The notes beneath the pieces are model-generated. The model was not told where the DNA came from. It saw only the letters and a list, made by a program, of their open reading frames with translations, and did not search any database. The translations under genes and the position numbers were made by a program. From the NCBI RefSeq assembly GCF_004362745.1, contig NZ_SNXY01000006.1:1178001-1242000 (forward strand): DNA of 64,000 bases, written 5' to 3'. The stretch's first letter is position 1. Each line of letters starts with the position of its first letter. This document shows positions 40,627-49,202 of the stretch, in pieces. Origin of the DNA: Oharaeibacter diazotrophicus. GTDB taxonomy: Bacteria; Pseudomonadota; Alphaproteobacteria; Rhizobiales; Pleomorphomonadaceae.

Positions 40627-41502
40627 ATGGGAATGCAGGACGCCGCCACGCGCGCCCCGACGGGCCTCGCGGTCCACGCCGGCACCGCGGCGGCGATGGT
40701 CGCCTTCGCCGCCAACTCGGTGCTGGCCCGCGCCGCTCTCGCCACCGGGGCGGCCGATCCGGTCGGCTACACCGCGATCCGGCTGGTCGCCGGCGCGGCG
40801 GCCCTCTCGCTGCTCGCCCGCCGCCGGACCGCCGTCGCGGCGCCGGGACCTGCCGGCGACCCGATCGCCGCGGCGGCGCTGTTCGCCTACGCCCTCGCCT
40901 TCTCGCTCGGTTACGTCCGCGTCGGCGCCGCCACCGGCGCGCTGATCCTGTTCGCGGCGGTCCAGGGCGGCATGATCGGTTGGAACGTGCTCCGCGGCGC
41001 CCGGCCGTCGCGGCGCCAGACCGCCGGCCTCGCCGTCGCCGCGGTCGCGCTGGTGGCGCTGCTCGCCCCCGGGCTGCACGCCCCGGATCCGCTCGGCGCT
41101 GCGACCATGGCACTCTCCGGCGCGGCCTGGGCCGTCTACACGCTCCGCGCCGGCGCCGGCGATCCGCTGCGGCGGACGGCCGCCAACTTCCGCCTCGCCG
41201 CGCCGATGGCGGTGGCGGCCCTGCTGCTGCCCGGGGTCCGGATCGACGTCGGAGCGGAGGGCGTGCTGCTCGCGATCGCGTCCGGCGCGCTCGCATCCGG
41301 CCTCGGCTACGCCGTCTGGTACGCCGTGCTGCCCGCGCTGCCGCGCAACACCGCCGCGGTGGTCCAGCTGTCGGTGCCGGCGATCGCCGCCGTCGCCGGC
41401 GTGGTGCTGCTCGGCGAGCCGCTCGGCCTCGCCACGCTGCTGCCGGCGCTCGCCATCCTCGGCGGCGTGTTCCTCGCCCTGCGCGATCCCGCCGCGCGCT
41501 GA
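40627..41502 (+). CDS. EamA family (DMT superfamily) transporter
   Basis: 291 residues with ten predicted transmembrane helices arranged as two EamA repeats. The first repeat starts AAMVAFAANSVLARAAL and includes FAYALAFSLGYVRVGAATGAL; the second includes GAATMALSGAAWAVYTL and the closing VVLLGEPLGLATLLPALAILGGVFLAL, typical of drug/metabolite exporters. GAGGGAGAG precedes the ATG. Substrate is unknown. It lies between the quinone oxidoreductase and the GlcG-like gene. Confidence 0.9.
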   Translation: MGMQDAATRAPTGLAVHAGTAAAMVAFAANSVLARAALATGAADPVGYTAIRLVAGAAALSLLARRRTAVAAPGPAGDPIAAAALFAYALAFSLGYVRVGAATGALILFAAVQGGMIGWNVLRGARPSRRQTAGLAVAAVALVALLAPGLHAPDPLGAATMALSGAAWAVYTLRAGAGDPLRRTAANFRLAAPMAVAALLLPGVRIDVGAEGVLLAIASGALASGLGYAVWYAVLPALPRNTAAVVQLSVPAIAAVAGVVLLGEPLGLATLLPALAILGGVFLALRDPAAR

Positions 41503-41519
41503 GCGTCACATCCACGTGA

Positions 41520-41547
41520 AACCTATGAAATTGTATTTTAATAGGTT
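41520..41547. promoter_or_regulatory. Inverted-repeat operator upstream of the GlcG-like gene
   Basis: AACCTATGAAAT (41520-41531) and ATTTTAATAGGTT (41535-41547) form an imperfect inverted repeat in an AT-rich island, 46 bases before the GlcG-like start. The half-site resembles those at 43496-43566 between the alpha/beta hydrolase and CGNR genes, including the shared GGTTACG at the right edge. Confidence 0.6.
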
Positions 41548-41593
41548 ACGTCTTCGCTATGATCCGACACGCCACGACACCGGAGACGATGCC

Positions 41594-42133
41594 TTGTCGA
41601 GATCACACCCCGTCCGTCGCGCCGGCCGCACCGCGGCCGTCTGCCTCCTCGCCGGCCTCGCGGCCGTCCCGTCCGCGACCGCGCAGGTGCGCTCGGTCGG
41701 CTATGAACTGCCCCTCGCGCTCGCCACTCGTGCGGTCGACGCGGCGATCGCGGCCTGCGCCGCCGCGGGCTACCCGGTCGCGGCCGCCGTGGTCGACACC
41801 GCCGGCGAGCTCAAGGCCTACGGCAAGGGCGACCACGCCACCGTGCACACCCGCACCACCAGCTTCCGCAAGGCCTACACGGTCGCGACCCTCGGCCCGG
41901 TATTCGGCTTCGACGGTCTCGGCGCCTTCGTGACGAAGACCGCCGGCACGCCGGCCGCCGCGGCGCTCGCCACCGTGCCCGACGTCATCCTGCTCGCCGG
42001 CGGCGTCGCCGTCCGCGTCGACGGCGAAGTCGTCGCCGGGATCGGCGTCGGCGGCGCGCCGGGCGGCGACAAGGACGAGGTCTGCGCCGCCGCCGGTCTA
42101 GCCGCGATCCGCGACGCCCTGCCGAAGCACTAG
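41594..42133 (+). CDS. Exported GlcG/HbpS family protein
   Basis: 179 residues from a TTG start with GGAG 8 bases upstream; earlier in-frame start codons (GTG 41516, ATG 41525) sit inside the operator. A signal peptide follows (RRAGRTAAVCLLAGLAAVPSATAQ). The mature domain is heme-binding-protein HbpS/GlcG-like: ALATRAVDAAIAACAAAGYPV, AVVDTAGELKAYGKGD, a Thr-Thr-x-F-R-K-A-Y motif (TTSFRKAYTVAT), and GGVAVRVDGEVVAGIGVGGAPGGDKDE. Members bind heme or unknown ligands. It converges on an exported alpha/beta hydrolase through a hairpin-dense spacer, and similar operators suggest common control by the CGNR regulator. Confidence 0.85.
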   Translation: MSRSHPVRRAGRTAAVCLLAGLAAVPSATAQVRSVGYELPLALATRAVDAAIAACAAAGYPVAAAVVDTAGELKAYGKGDHATVHTRTTSFRKAYTVATLGPVFGFDGLGAFVTKTAGTPAAAALATVPDVILLAGGVAVRVDGEVVAGIGVGGAPGGDKDEVCAAAGLAAIRDALPKH

Positions 42134-42207
42134 GACGTGCCATGCGGATGCGCCGGCCGGTTCGGCGCATCCCGGAGGTCGGATCGCGGGTGACCGCGGT
42201 CCGTCGT

Positions 42208-42246
42208 GCCCCGGCGTCGGACAATCCCGCGCCCCGACGCCGGGGC
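42208..42246 (+). terminator. Terminator of the GlcG-like gene
   Basis: Perfect 13-bp stem GCCCCGGCGTCGG (42208-42220) and CCGACGCCGGGGC (42234-42246) followed by TTCTCTTAC. Confidence 0.75.
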
Positions 42247-42254
42247 TTCTCTTA

Positions 42255-42313
42255 CGACGAACGCGAACAGGCCGGCAGCCCCGATCGGGCGGCCGGCCTG
42301 TTCGCGTTCGTCG
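42255..42313. repeat. 22-bp perfect inverted repeat
   Basis: Left arm 42255-42276 and right arm 42292-42313 (starting CGACGAACGCGAACAGG) are exact reverse complements with a 15-base loop. It is longer than a normal terminator stem and is followed by GGAAAG. Confidence 0.8.
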
Positions 42314-42360
42314 GGAAAGACCGCGCCTTTGCGGATCCCGTGCGGGCGCCGGCGCTGCCG

Positions 42361-42415
42361 CTCCCTCCGCCCGCTCCTCCTCGCGGAGGACGGGTCGGGC
42401 GGCGGGCGGAGGGAG
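42361..42415. repeat. Nested inverted repeat
   Basis: Outer arms CTCCCTCCGCCCGC (42361-42374) and GCGGGCGGAGGGAG (42402-42415) enclose a second stem TCCTCC-TCGC-GGAGGA (42375-42390). Confidence 0.7.
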
Positions 42416-42420
42416 GGTCC

Positions 42421-42447
42421 CCGGGGCGTTGCGGAGGGCCGCCCCGG
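42421..42447. repeat. Short inverted repeat
   Basis: CCGGGGC (42421-42427) and GCCCCGG (42441-42447) with a 13-base loop, within the hairpin cluster. Confidence 0.45.
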
Positions 42448-42451
42448 AGCG

Positions 42452-42496
42452 CGCGACCGCGGTGCGCCCCTCGGCGGAGGGCGCACCGCGGTCGCG
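42452..42496 (-). terminator. Terminator of the alpha/beta hydrolase gene
   Basis: Perfect 18-bp stem (42452-42469 and 42479-42496, CGCGACCGCGGTGCGCCC) with a 9-base loop, 10 bases after the hydrolase stop. No U-run, but stem strength and position support termination of the minus-strand transcript. Confidence 0.6.
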
Positions 42497-42505
42497 GGTG
42501 GGGGA

Positions 42506-43483
42506 TCAGCCCTTCTTGTGGCCGCCGAGATGGCCGAGGAAGCCGCGGATCTCGGACGCGATCTCGTCGACGTGGGTCTCGAGCGCGAAGTGGCCGGCGT
42601 CGTAGAGGTGGACCTCGGCCTTCGGCAGCAGCGACTGGAAGTAGGCGACGCCCTTCTCGGTGAAGTAGGGGTCGTTGCGGCCCCAGACGATCAGCATCGG
42701 CGGATGGTTCTTCTCGAGATAGGCCTTCCAGACCGGGTACTGGGCGACGTTGTCCTGGTAGTTGTAGAGCATCGTCACCTGGAGGTCGGCGTTGCCGGGC
42801 TTGTCCAGGTTGGCCTGGTCGGACACCCAGGCGTCGGGCGACAGGCGCTCGGTGCGCGAGGCGCCGTGGGTGTACTGGAAGCGCGTCGTCTCGGCGGTCA
42901 GGAAGCCGCGGACCGGCTTTTCGGTCTCCGGGGTGCGGTTCTTCCAGAACGGTGCGAAGCCGGCGACCGCCTCGGGGCTCCAGCTCTCGACGCTGGCGAC
43001 GGCGTTCTGCACGACGAAGCCGCGGACGCGCTCGGGATGGGCGACCGCGAGGCGGAAGCCGACCGGCCCGCCGTAGTCCTGCATGTAGATGACGTAGGAC
43101 TTGGCGCCCACCGCGACGGTGAACTTGTCGACGAGGTCGGTGATCGCCGCGAAGGTGTAGGGGAAGGCGTCGAGGCCGGGCGCGTCGCTCTGGCCGAAGC
43201 CCGGATAGTCGGGCGCGATCACCCGGTACTTGTCGGCGAGCTCGGGGATCAGGTCGCGGAACATGTGCGAGGACGACGGGAAGCCGTGGAGCAGCAGCAC
43301 CACCGGGGCGTCCTTCGGGCCCGCCTCGCGATAGGCGATGCGGATGCCGTCGATCGCGACGGACTTGTAGAGCGTGTGCGTGGAAGCGGCGACGGCGGGC
43401 GTCGCCGAGAGCGGCATGGTCATCGTCAGGGTTCCCGTGGCGAGGGCGGCGGCGAGGAGGCCGCGGCGGAGGAGGTCGAGCAT
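42506..43483 (-). CDS. Exported alpha/beta hydrolase (haloalkane dehalogenase/epoxide hydrolase-like)
   Basis: 325 residues from the ATG at 43483, with AGGA 8 bases before. Residues 1-33 form an export signal (LLRRGLLAAALATGTL ... VAAS). The fold has HGFP (66-69, oxyanion), the nucleophile Asp136 in YMQDYGGPVG, acid Asp271 in GRNDPYF and His298 in DAGHFALET. An aspartate nucleophile points to epoxide hydrolase or dehalogenase-type chemistry rather than an esterase. It is divergent from the CGNR regulator, and the spacer contains repeated half-sites, so it is probably controlled by that regulator. Confidence 0.88.
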   Translation of the reverse strand: MLDLLRRGLLAAALATGTLTMTMPLSATPAVAASTHTLYKSVAIDGIRIAYREAGPKDAPVVLLLHGFPSSSHMFRDLIPELADKYRVIAPDYPGFGQSDAPGLDAFPYTFAAITDLVDKFTVAVGAKSYVIYMQDYGGPVGFRLAVAHPERVRGFVVQNAVASVESWSPEAVAGFAPFWKNRTPETEKPVRGFLTAETTRFQYTHGASRTERLSPDAWVSDQANLDKPGNADLQVTMLYNYQDNVAQYPVWKAYLEKNHPPMLIVWGRNDPYFTEKGVAYFQSLLPKAEVHLYDAGHFALETHVDEIASEIRGFLGHLGGHKKG

Positions 43484-43495
43484 GTCCGTGGTCCT

Positions 43496-43566
43496 GTAAC
43501 CGTTGAAATGCGTTATTATCGGTATCGGTTGAAATCGAACCTGTAAAGGCATATTTCAACGGTTAC
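43496..43566. promoter_or_regulatory. Divergent operator region with three related half-sites
   Basis: GTAACCGTTGAAAT (43496-43509) and ATTTCAACGGTTAC (43553-43566) are a perfect 14-bp inverted repeat; a third copy TCGGTTGAAAT lies between (43525-43535). The region is AT-rich and separates the alpha/beta hydrolase from the CGNR gene. The sites probably bind the CGNR protein; binding is inferred. Confidence 0.65.
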
Positions 43567-43608
43567 GAAGACGTGATCGGCGCGGCGCGGCGCCGGGGAG
43601 AGGCCGGG

Positions 43609-44187
43609 ATGAGCGACGAGTTCCGAGACGGCATGCCCTTCGTCGGCAGCCGGCTGTGGCTGGATTTCCTCAACACGACGCCGCTCGACCCCGACGGCCG
43701 GCCGGTCGACCTCGTCGCCGACGCCGACGGTCTCGGGCGCTGGACCGATGCGGCCGGGCTCGCCGGCGAGGTTTCGGCCGGCGAGGATCCGCACGAGGCG
43801 GGGCGTTTCAGGGAGATCCTGCGCGGCGCCTTCGAGCGGCTCGTGCGCGGCGAGGCGATCGGCGACGACGTTGTCGCCGAGGTCGACCGCCGCCTCGCCG
43901 GCGTCGCCCATCGCCTGCGCCTGACGGTCGGCGCCGACGGGCCGCAGCTGGCGGTGGAACGGCGGGCGGCGGGCGTGACCGGCGTCGTCGCCGAGGACTT
44001 CGCCCGCTTCGTCTGCGACCACGAGCCGGCGCGGCTGAAGCACTGCGCCAACCCGGCCTGCTCGATGGTGTTCTACGACGTCGGCAAGAACGCCCGCCGG
44101 CGCTGGTGCACGATGAGCGTCTGCGGCAACCGCGACAAGGTCGGCCGTTTCCGCGACCGCAAGCGGCGCGAGGCCGGAACGGCGTGA
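43609..44187 (+). CDS. CGNR zinc finger domain regulator
   Basis: 192 residues from an ATG with GGGAGAGG upstream; an in-frame GTG at 43573 is within the operator spacer. The N-terminal domain (about 10-130) is the ABATE-type stress-related region (LWLDFLNTTPLDPDGRPVDLV), and the C-terminus has the treble-clef finger Cys146-x4-Cys151 ... Cys167-x4-Cys172-GNR, with CSMVFYDVGKNARRRWCTMSVCGNRDKV. CGNR proteins are transcription regulators. It is divergent from the exported alpha/beta hydrolase and probably represses it and itself. Confidence 0.9.
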   Translation: MSDEFRDGMPFVGSRLWLDFLNTTPLDPDGRPVDLVADADGLGRWTDAAGLAGEVSAGEDPHEAGRFREILRGAFERLVRGEAIGDDVVAEVDRRLAGVAHRLRLTVGADGPQLAVERRAAGVTGVVAEDFARFVCDHEPARLKHCANPACSMVFYDVGKNARRRWCTMSVCGNRDKVGRFRDRKRREAGTA

Positions 44188-44232
44188 ACGCGGCGGGCGC
44201 GGGCCCCCGACGCCGGCCCGGGCGACCCGGCC

Positions 44233-47200
44233 CTAGTGGAAGTCCCGGCTCTTCGGCAGGATCCGGACGTCGCGCGGATGGCGGGCGCGGAGCGGAGCCG
44301 TGGGCGCGTTTCCAGACGGCTCGCGGTCGCCCCCTGTCCCGGGCCACAGCCGCGCAAGCGCGTCGGAGCGGTCGATCACGCCGCTCAGCATCAGATGCAC
44401 CACGCCCTCCGCCGAGCGCTGCACCCGGCCCTCGACCAGCATCAGCCGGGCGCCCATCACGGGCCGGCGCAGGGCCTCGAACTGGCGCGCCCACAGCAGG
44501 CAGTTGGCGATGCCCGTCTCGTCCTCGAGGGTGATGAAGATGGCGTTGCCCTTGCCGGGACGCTGGCGCACCAGCACGAGCCCGGCCATGCGGGTGAAGC
44601 GGGCGTCGGCGCGCGCGTTCACCTCGGCGGCGGTGGAGACGCCCGCGCGCGCGAACAGAGGGCGCAGCAGCGCCATCGGGTGGGCCTTCAGCGACAGCCG
44701 CATGGTCTGGTAGTCGGTCGCCACGTGCTCGCCGAGCGACATCGCCGGCAGCCGGGCGTCCGGTTCCGCGCCGAGTTCGGCCGCGTCGGCGGCGGCGAAC
44801 AGCGGCAGCGGATCGTCGGCCGGCAGGCGCCGCACCTCCCAGAGGGCGGTGCGCCGGTCGAGCCCGAGCGAGCGGAAGGCGTCGGCGTCGGCCAGCGCCT
44901 TCATCGGCCGACCGTACAGCCGGGCCCGCCGTGCCACGTCCTCCACGCTGCGGAAACCGTCGCGGCGGGCGGCCACCAGCCGCCGCGCCTCGGCCTCGTG
45001 CACGCCGGCGGCCTGCCGGAACCCGAGGCGGATCGCCAAGGCGCCGGTCGCCGTGCGCTCCAGCGTGTTGTCCCAGAAGCTCTCGTCGACGTCGACGGGC
45101 CGGACCTCGACGCCGTGCTCGCGGGCGTCGCGGACGATCTGCGCCGGGGCGTAGAAGCCCATCGGCTGGGAATTCAAGAGCGCACAGGCGAAGGCGGCGG
45201 GGTGGTGGCACTTCAGCCAGGACGAGATGTAGACCAGCTTGGCGAAGGACGCCGCGTGGCTCTCGGGAAAGCCGTAGGAGCCGAAGCCGCGGATCTGGTT
45301 GAAGCAGTCCTGCGCGAAGCCGCGGTCGTAGCCGCGCGCCACCATGCGCTCCACCATCAGCCCCTCGAAGCGTTCCAGGGTGCCGAGGTTGCGGAAGGTC
45401 GCCATCGCCCGGCGCAGCTGGTTGGCCTCCACGTCGGAGAAGGACGCCGCCACCATCGCGAGCCGCATCGCCTGCTCCTGGAACAGCGGCACGCCGAGCG
45501 TCTTGCCGAGCACGGCCTTCAACTCGTCCGGGTCGTGCGGCGGGGCGGGCGAGGGAAACACCACCTTCTCCCCGCCCCGACGCCGGAGATAGGGATGGAC
45601 CATGTTGCCCTGGATCGGACCGGGGCGGACGATCGCCACCTGGATGACGAGGTCGTAGAAGACGCGCGGCTTCAGGCGCGGCAGCATGTTGATCTGCGCC
45701 CGGCTCTCCACCTGGAACACGCCGACGGAATCGCCCCGGCACAGCATGTCGTAGGTGGCCCGGTCGTCGGCCGGCACGTCGTCGAGGCCGAGGTCGACGC
45801 CGTCGTGGTCGCGCAGCAGCTCGAAGGCCTTGCGGATGCAGGTCAGCATACCGAGCGCCAGCACGTCGACCTTCATCAGCCCGAGCGCGTCGATGTCGTC
45901 CTTGTCCCATTCGATGAAGGTGCGGTCGGCCATGGCGGCGTTGCCGATCGGCACCAGTTCGTCCAGCCGTCCGCGCGACAGCACGAAGCCGCCGACGTGC
46001 TGCGACAGGTGGCGGGGAAAGCCGAGCAGGCGCTTGGCGAAGCCGACGGCGCGGGCGATCCACGGGTTGTCCGGGTCGAGCCCGGCCTGCACCACCTGGG
46101 CCCGGGTGATGTCCGAGCCCCAACTGCCCCATTGCGTGCCGGACAGGGCCGCCGTGACGTCCTCGGACAAGCCGAGCACCTTGCCGACCTCGCGAATGGC
46201 GCTCTTCGGGCGATAGTGGATCACGGTCGCCACCAGCCCCGCCCGCTCGCGGCCGTAGCGTTCGTAGATGTGCTGGATGATCTCCTCGCGGCGCTCGTGC
46301 TCGAAGTCGACGTCGATGTCGGGCGGCTCCCGGCGCTCCTCGGAGATGAAGCGGGCGAACAGCACGTCGTGCTCGGCCGGGTCGACGCAGGTGATGCCGA
46401 GCATGTAGCAGACGGCGGAATTGGCCGCCGAGCCGCGCCCCTGGCACAGGATGCCGAGATCCCTGGCCACCCGCACGATGTCGTGGATGGTCAGGAAATA
46501 GGGCGCGTAGTTCAGCTTGGCGATCAGCGCCAGTTCGTCCCGCAGCAGCGCCTCGACCTTGCCGGGAATTCCGTCCGGATAGCGCATGGCGGCGTGGCGC
46601 CAGGTCAGCTCCTCGAGCCAGCCCTGGGCGTCGCGGCCGGGCGGGATCGGCTCGTCGGGATATTCGTAGCGCAGCTCGCCGAGGTCGAAGTCGACCCGCG
46701 CCAGGAAATTCCCCGTCTCGGCGATCGCCTCCGGACGGTCCGCGAACAGCCGCGCCATCTCGCCGGGATGCTTGAGGTGGCGCTCGGCGTTGATCTCCAG
46801 CCGGCGGCCGGCGGTCTCCAGCGTGCGGCCCTCGCGGATGCAGGTGAGGATGTCCTGCAGGTCGCGCTGGCCCGGCTCGGCGTAGAGCACGTCGTTGGTG
46901 GCGAGCAGAGGCAGGCGGGCCCGGTCGGCGAGGGACGCGAGCCCGGCGAGGCGCCGGCGGTCGTCGCCGCGCCGGGGCATGGTGGCGGCGAGCCAGAGCG
47001 CGCCGGGCGCCGCCTCCGCGAGCCGGGGCAGCGCGGCCTCCATCGGCGCGAGGTCGCGCTCGGGCATCGCCACCAGCAGGAGGTCGGCGGCGTCGGCGCA
47101 GAGGTCGTCGATGGTCAGGTGGCACTCGCCCTTGCGGGCGCGCCGGTTGCCGCGCGTCAGCAGCCGGCAGAGCCGGCCCCAGCCCGCCCGGTTGGCGGGA

Positions 47201-47592
47201 TGGGCGACGACGTCGGGCGTGCCGTCGGCGAAGACGAGCCGGGCGCCGGCGACGAGCCGAAACCGCGCCGCCCGCGCCCGCGCCTCGGCCCGAATCGCCG
47301 CGGCGAGGGCCTCGTGGGAGGGGGCCGCGGGCAGTTCGACGCGGTATTCGCCCGGCCCCGACCCTTCGCGCCGGACGACGGGCGGCAGCAGCCCGCCCTC
47401 GCGCAGTTCGCCGAGTGCGGTCCAGGCCCGGACCACGCCGGCCACGGTGTTGCGGTCGGCGATGCCGAGGCCGGCATGGCCGAGCAGCACGGCGGCGAGC
47501 ACCAGGTCGGCCGGCTGCGAGGCCCCGCGCAGGAAGGAGAAGGTGCTGGCCGAGACGAGTTCGGCATAGGGCGGGAAGAACGGCGCGGTCAT
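44233..47592 (-). CDS. dnaE2: Error-prone DNA polymerase (ImuC)
   Basis: 1119 residues, a C-family polymerase related to DnaE that performs translesion synthesis in the ImuA-ImuB-DnaE2 mutasome. The N-terminal PHP domain begins YAELVSASTFSFLRGASQPADLV; the polymerase palm shows PDIDVDFEHERREE with catalytic Asp residues, and QHVGGFVLSRGRLDELVPI and GVFQVESRAQINMLPRLKP. A C-terminal OB fold is seen (RMAGLVLVRQRPGKGNAIFI). The start ATG at 47592 overlaps the imuB stop (ATGA). It is last in the SOS operon. Confidence 0.96.
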   Translation of the reverse strand: MTAPFFPPYAELVSASTFSFLRGASQPADLVLAAVLLGHAGLGIADRNTVAGVVRAWTALGELREGGLLPPVVRREGSGPGEYRVELPAAPSHEALAAAIRAEARARAARFRLVAGARLVFADGTPDVVAHPANRAGWGRLCRLLTRGNRRARKGECHLTIDDLCADAADLLLVAMPERDLAPMEAALPRLAEAAPGALWLAATMPRRGDDRRRLAGLASLADRARLPLLATNDVLYAEPGQRDLQDILTCIREGRTLETAGRRLEINAERHLKHPGEMARLFADRPEAIAETGNFLARVDFDLGELRYEYPDEPIPPGRDAQGWLEELTWRHAAMRYPDGIPGKVEALLRDELALIAKLNYAPYFLTIHDIVRVARDLGILCQGRGSAANSAVCYMLGITCVDPAEHDVLFARFISEERREPPDIDVDFEHERREEIIQHIYERYGRERAGLVATVIHYRPKSAIREVGKVLGLSEDVTAALSGTQWGSWGSDITRAQVVQAGLDPDNPWIARAVGFAKRLLGFPRHLSQHVGGFVLSRGRLDELVPIGNAAMADRTFIEWDKDDIDALGLMKVDVLALGMLTCIRKAFELLRDHDGVDLGLDDVPADDRATYDMLCRGDSVGVFQVESRAQINMLPRLKPRVFYDLVIQVAIVRPGPIQGNMVHPYLRRRGGEKVVFPSPAPPHDPDELKAVLGKTLGVPLFQEQAMRLAMVAASFSDVEANQLRRAMATFRNLGTLERFEGLMVERMVARGYDRGFAQDCFNQIRGFGSYGFPESHAASFAKLVYISSWLKCHHPAAFACALLNSQPMGFYAPAQIVRDAREHGVEVRPVDVDESFWDNTLERTATGALAIRLGFRQAAGVHEAEARRLVAARRDGFRSVEDVARRARLYGRPMKALADADAFRSLGLDRRTALWEVRRLPADDPLPLFAAADAAELGAEPDARLPAMSLGEHVATDYQTMRLSLKAHPMALLRPLFARAGVSTAAEVNARADARFTRMAGLVLVRQRPGKGNAIFITLEDETGIANCLLWARQFEALRRPVMGARLMLVEGRVQRSAEGVVHLMLSGVIDRSDALARLWPGTGGDREPSGNAPTAPLRARHPRDVRILPKSRDFH

Positions 47593-49202
47593 GCGAACAG
47601 CCCGTGGACGAACCAGCGCGGCGGCGTGCCCTCCTCCTCGTAGAGCCCCTCGCGGAAGATCCAGAAGCGATGGCCGGCGGCGTCCTCGACCCGGTAGTAG
47701 TCGCGCGTCGGCGGCGGCGTGCCGTCCTGCGCGCGCCACCATTCGGGCGCGATCCGCTCCGGCCCCTCGGCGCGCGCCACCTCGTGCAGCACCCGCCGCC
47801 AGCGGAAGCGCAGGGGCGGACTGTCCGGCACCTCGGCCAGCACGTCGATCGGCTGCGGCCGGCCGAACAGCGTCAGCGGACGCGCCGGTGGCTGGCCCGG
47901 TTCCGGTTCCGGCCAGGGCGCGTCGTCGGTCTCCTCCAGCCAGGGCACCGTGCCGCCGGCGCGCACCGGATCGTGGCTGTCGCGGGCGACGAAGCGGCGG
48001 ACGGTCTCGCGCCCGAAGCGGGCCACCAGCCGGTCCACCAGTCCGGCGAGGGCGCGCGCCTCCTCGCGCGCGTCGCGGCCGCCGGCGAGATCCGGCTGGG
48101 CGACCTCGAGCGCCTCGCCGCGCAGCACCACCAGCCGCAGCGCGTCGAAGCCGAAGCCCGGGTCGAGCGGATCGGCCAGCGCCTCGATCCGGAGGCGGAT
48201 CAGCCGCATCAGCGCGGCGGCGTCGCGGGTGGGTCCGGCGGTCTCGACCACGAGGTGCCGCACCGCGCCGTCGGCCCGGAAGAAGGCCGCCTCGAAGGCG
48301 CGTCCGCCCGCCCCGCGCGCCTCCAGCGCCGCCGTCACGTCGCCGGCCAGCCGCTCCAGCACGGCGAGGAGCCCGTCGAGTTCGGCGAACGGCTCCTGGA
48401 AATGCCGCTCCGCCATGATCACCGGCGGCGGCCTCAGCGGCGTGACGCGGATGTCCTCGCGTCCCGTGATCCGCCGCAGCGCGGTGGTCACGCCCTCGCC
48501 GAAGCGGGCGGCGAGCACGGGGGACGGCCGGTCGGCGAGGTCGCCGAGGCTGCGCAGGCCCGCGCGCACGAGCGCGAGCGTGACAGCCTCGTCCTGCTCC
48601 AGCGCCGCCACCGGCAGGCCGCGCGCCGCCGCCGCCTCCCCACCGGGCGGCGTGACGCTGCCGGGGCGATGGCGGGCGAAGGCCCAGGCCGCCTCCGGCG
48701 TCCCGGCGATCGCGCCCTGGGTCTGCAGGCCCGCCCGCGCCAGACGCCGCCGCGCCGCCGCGCCGAGCCCGCGCTCGCCGCCGAAGAGATGGGCGCAGCC
48801 GGTGACGTCGAGCACGAGGCCGTCGTGCCCGCGCAGCGCCACCAGCGGCGTGAAGATCTCCATGGCCTCGGCCGAGCCGCGCAGCAGCGCCGCGTCGGCC
48901 TCCGGCGCGGCGTCGGCGGTGGCGACGTCCGGCACCAGCGCGCGCGCCTCGGCCAGCGCCATGCCGGGCGCGAGCCCGAGCGCCGCCGCCGCGCCGTCGA
49001 CGGCGACGAGGCGCAGCGCGCCGCGCTCCTTGGCGACCAGCACGAGCGGACGCTCATCCCGTCTGCCGGCGACGGCCTCGATCTGCCGCAGCCGGTCCGT
49101 CGGGAGCCAGGGGAACCACAGCGCCAGATAGCGGCGCGGCGCGGCGGGGGCCGGCGGCGACGGCGACCGCGTCGGCGTCGCGGAGGCGGAATTGGCGGAC
49201 AT
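47589..49202 (-). CDS. imuB: Y-family DNA polymerase-like protein ImuB
   Basis: 537 residues. The Y-polymerase fold begins RRYLALWFPWLPTDRLRQ, and the catalytic acidic residues are absent, as usual for ImuB, which acts as a hub for the beta clamp rather than a polymerase. Other family markers are VDGAAAALGLAPGMALAEARAL and FGEGVTTALRRITGRED, with the C-terminal tail (RVEDAAGHRFWIFREGLY). The ATG at 49202 has GGAG 10 bases upstream, within imuA's 3' end. The two frames overlap by about 150 bases, and the stop overlaps dnaE2. Confidence 0.95.
   Translation of the reverse strand: MSANSASATPTRSPSPPAPAAPRRYLALWFPWLPTDRLRQIEAVAGRRDERPLVLVAKERGALRLVAVDGAAAALGLAPGMALAEARALVPDVATADAAPEADAALLRGSAEAMEIFTPLVALRGHDGLVLDVTGCAHLFGGERGLGAAARRRLARAGLQTQGAIAGTPEAAWAFARHRPGSVTPPGGEAAAARGLPVAALEQDEAVTLALVRAGLRSLGDLADRPSPVLAARFGEGVTTALRRITGREDIRVTPLRPPPVIMAERHFQEPFAELDGLLAVLERLAGDVTAALEARGAGGRAFEAAFFRADGAVRHLVVETAGPTRDAAALMRLIRLRIEALADPLDPGFGFDALRLVVLRGEALEVAQPDLAGGRDAREEARALAGLVDRLVARFGRETVRRFVARDSHDPVRAGGTVPWLEETDDAPWPEPEPGQPPARPLTLFGRPQPIDVLAEVPDSPPLRFRWRRVLHEVARAEGPERIAPEWWRAQDGTPPPTRDYYRVEDAAGHRFWIFREGLYEEEGTPPRWFVHGLFA

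Larger units (their letters stand above)
42134..42505. other. Convergent intergenic region packed with hairpins
   Basis: About 370 bases between the GlcG-like gene and the alpha/beta hydrolase, with no coding sequence. It contains five stem-loops: 42208-42246, 42255-42313, 42361-42415, 42421-42447 and 42452-42496. Confidence 0.8.

Noticed and set aside
41516-41593. GTG or ATG start for the GlcG-like gene giving 205 or 202 residues
   Set aside because: These codons lie within the palindromic operator and have no ribosome binding site; the TTG start gives a proper signal peptide.
42255-42313. 22-bp inverted repeat as a CRISPR or phage attachment feature
   Set aside because: It occurs once in the window, with no spacer-repeat periodicity; it fits a stem-loop in a convergent spacer.
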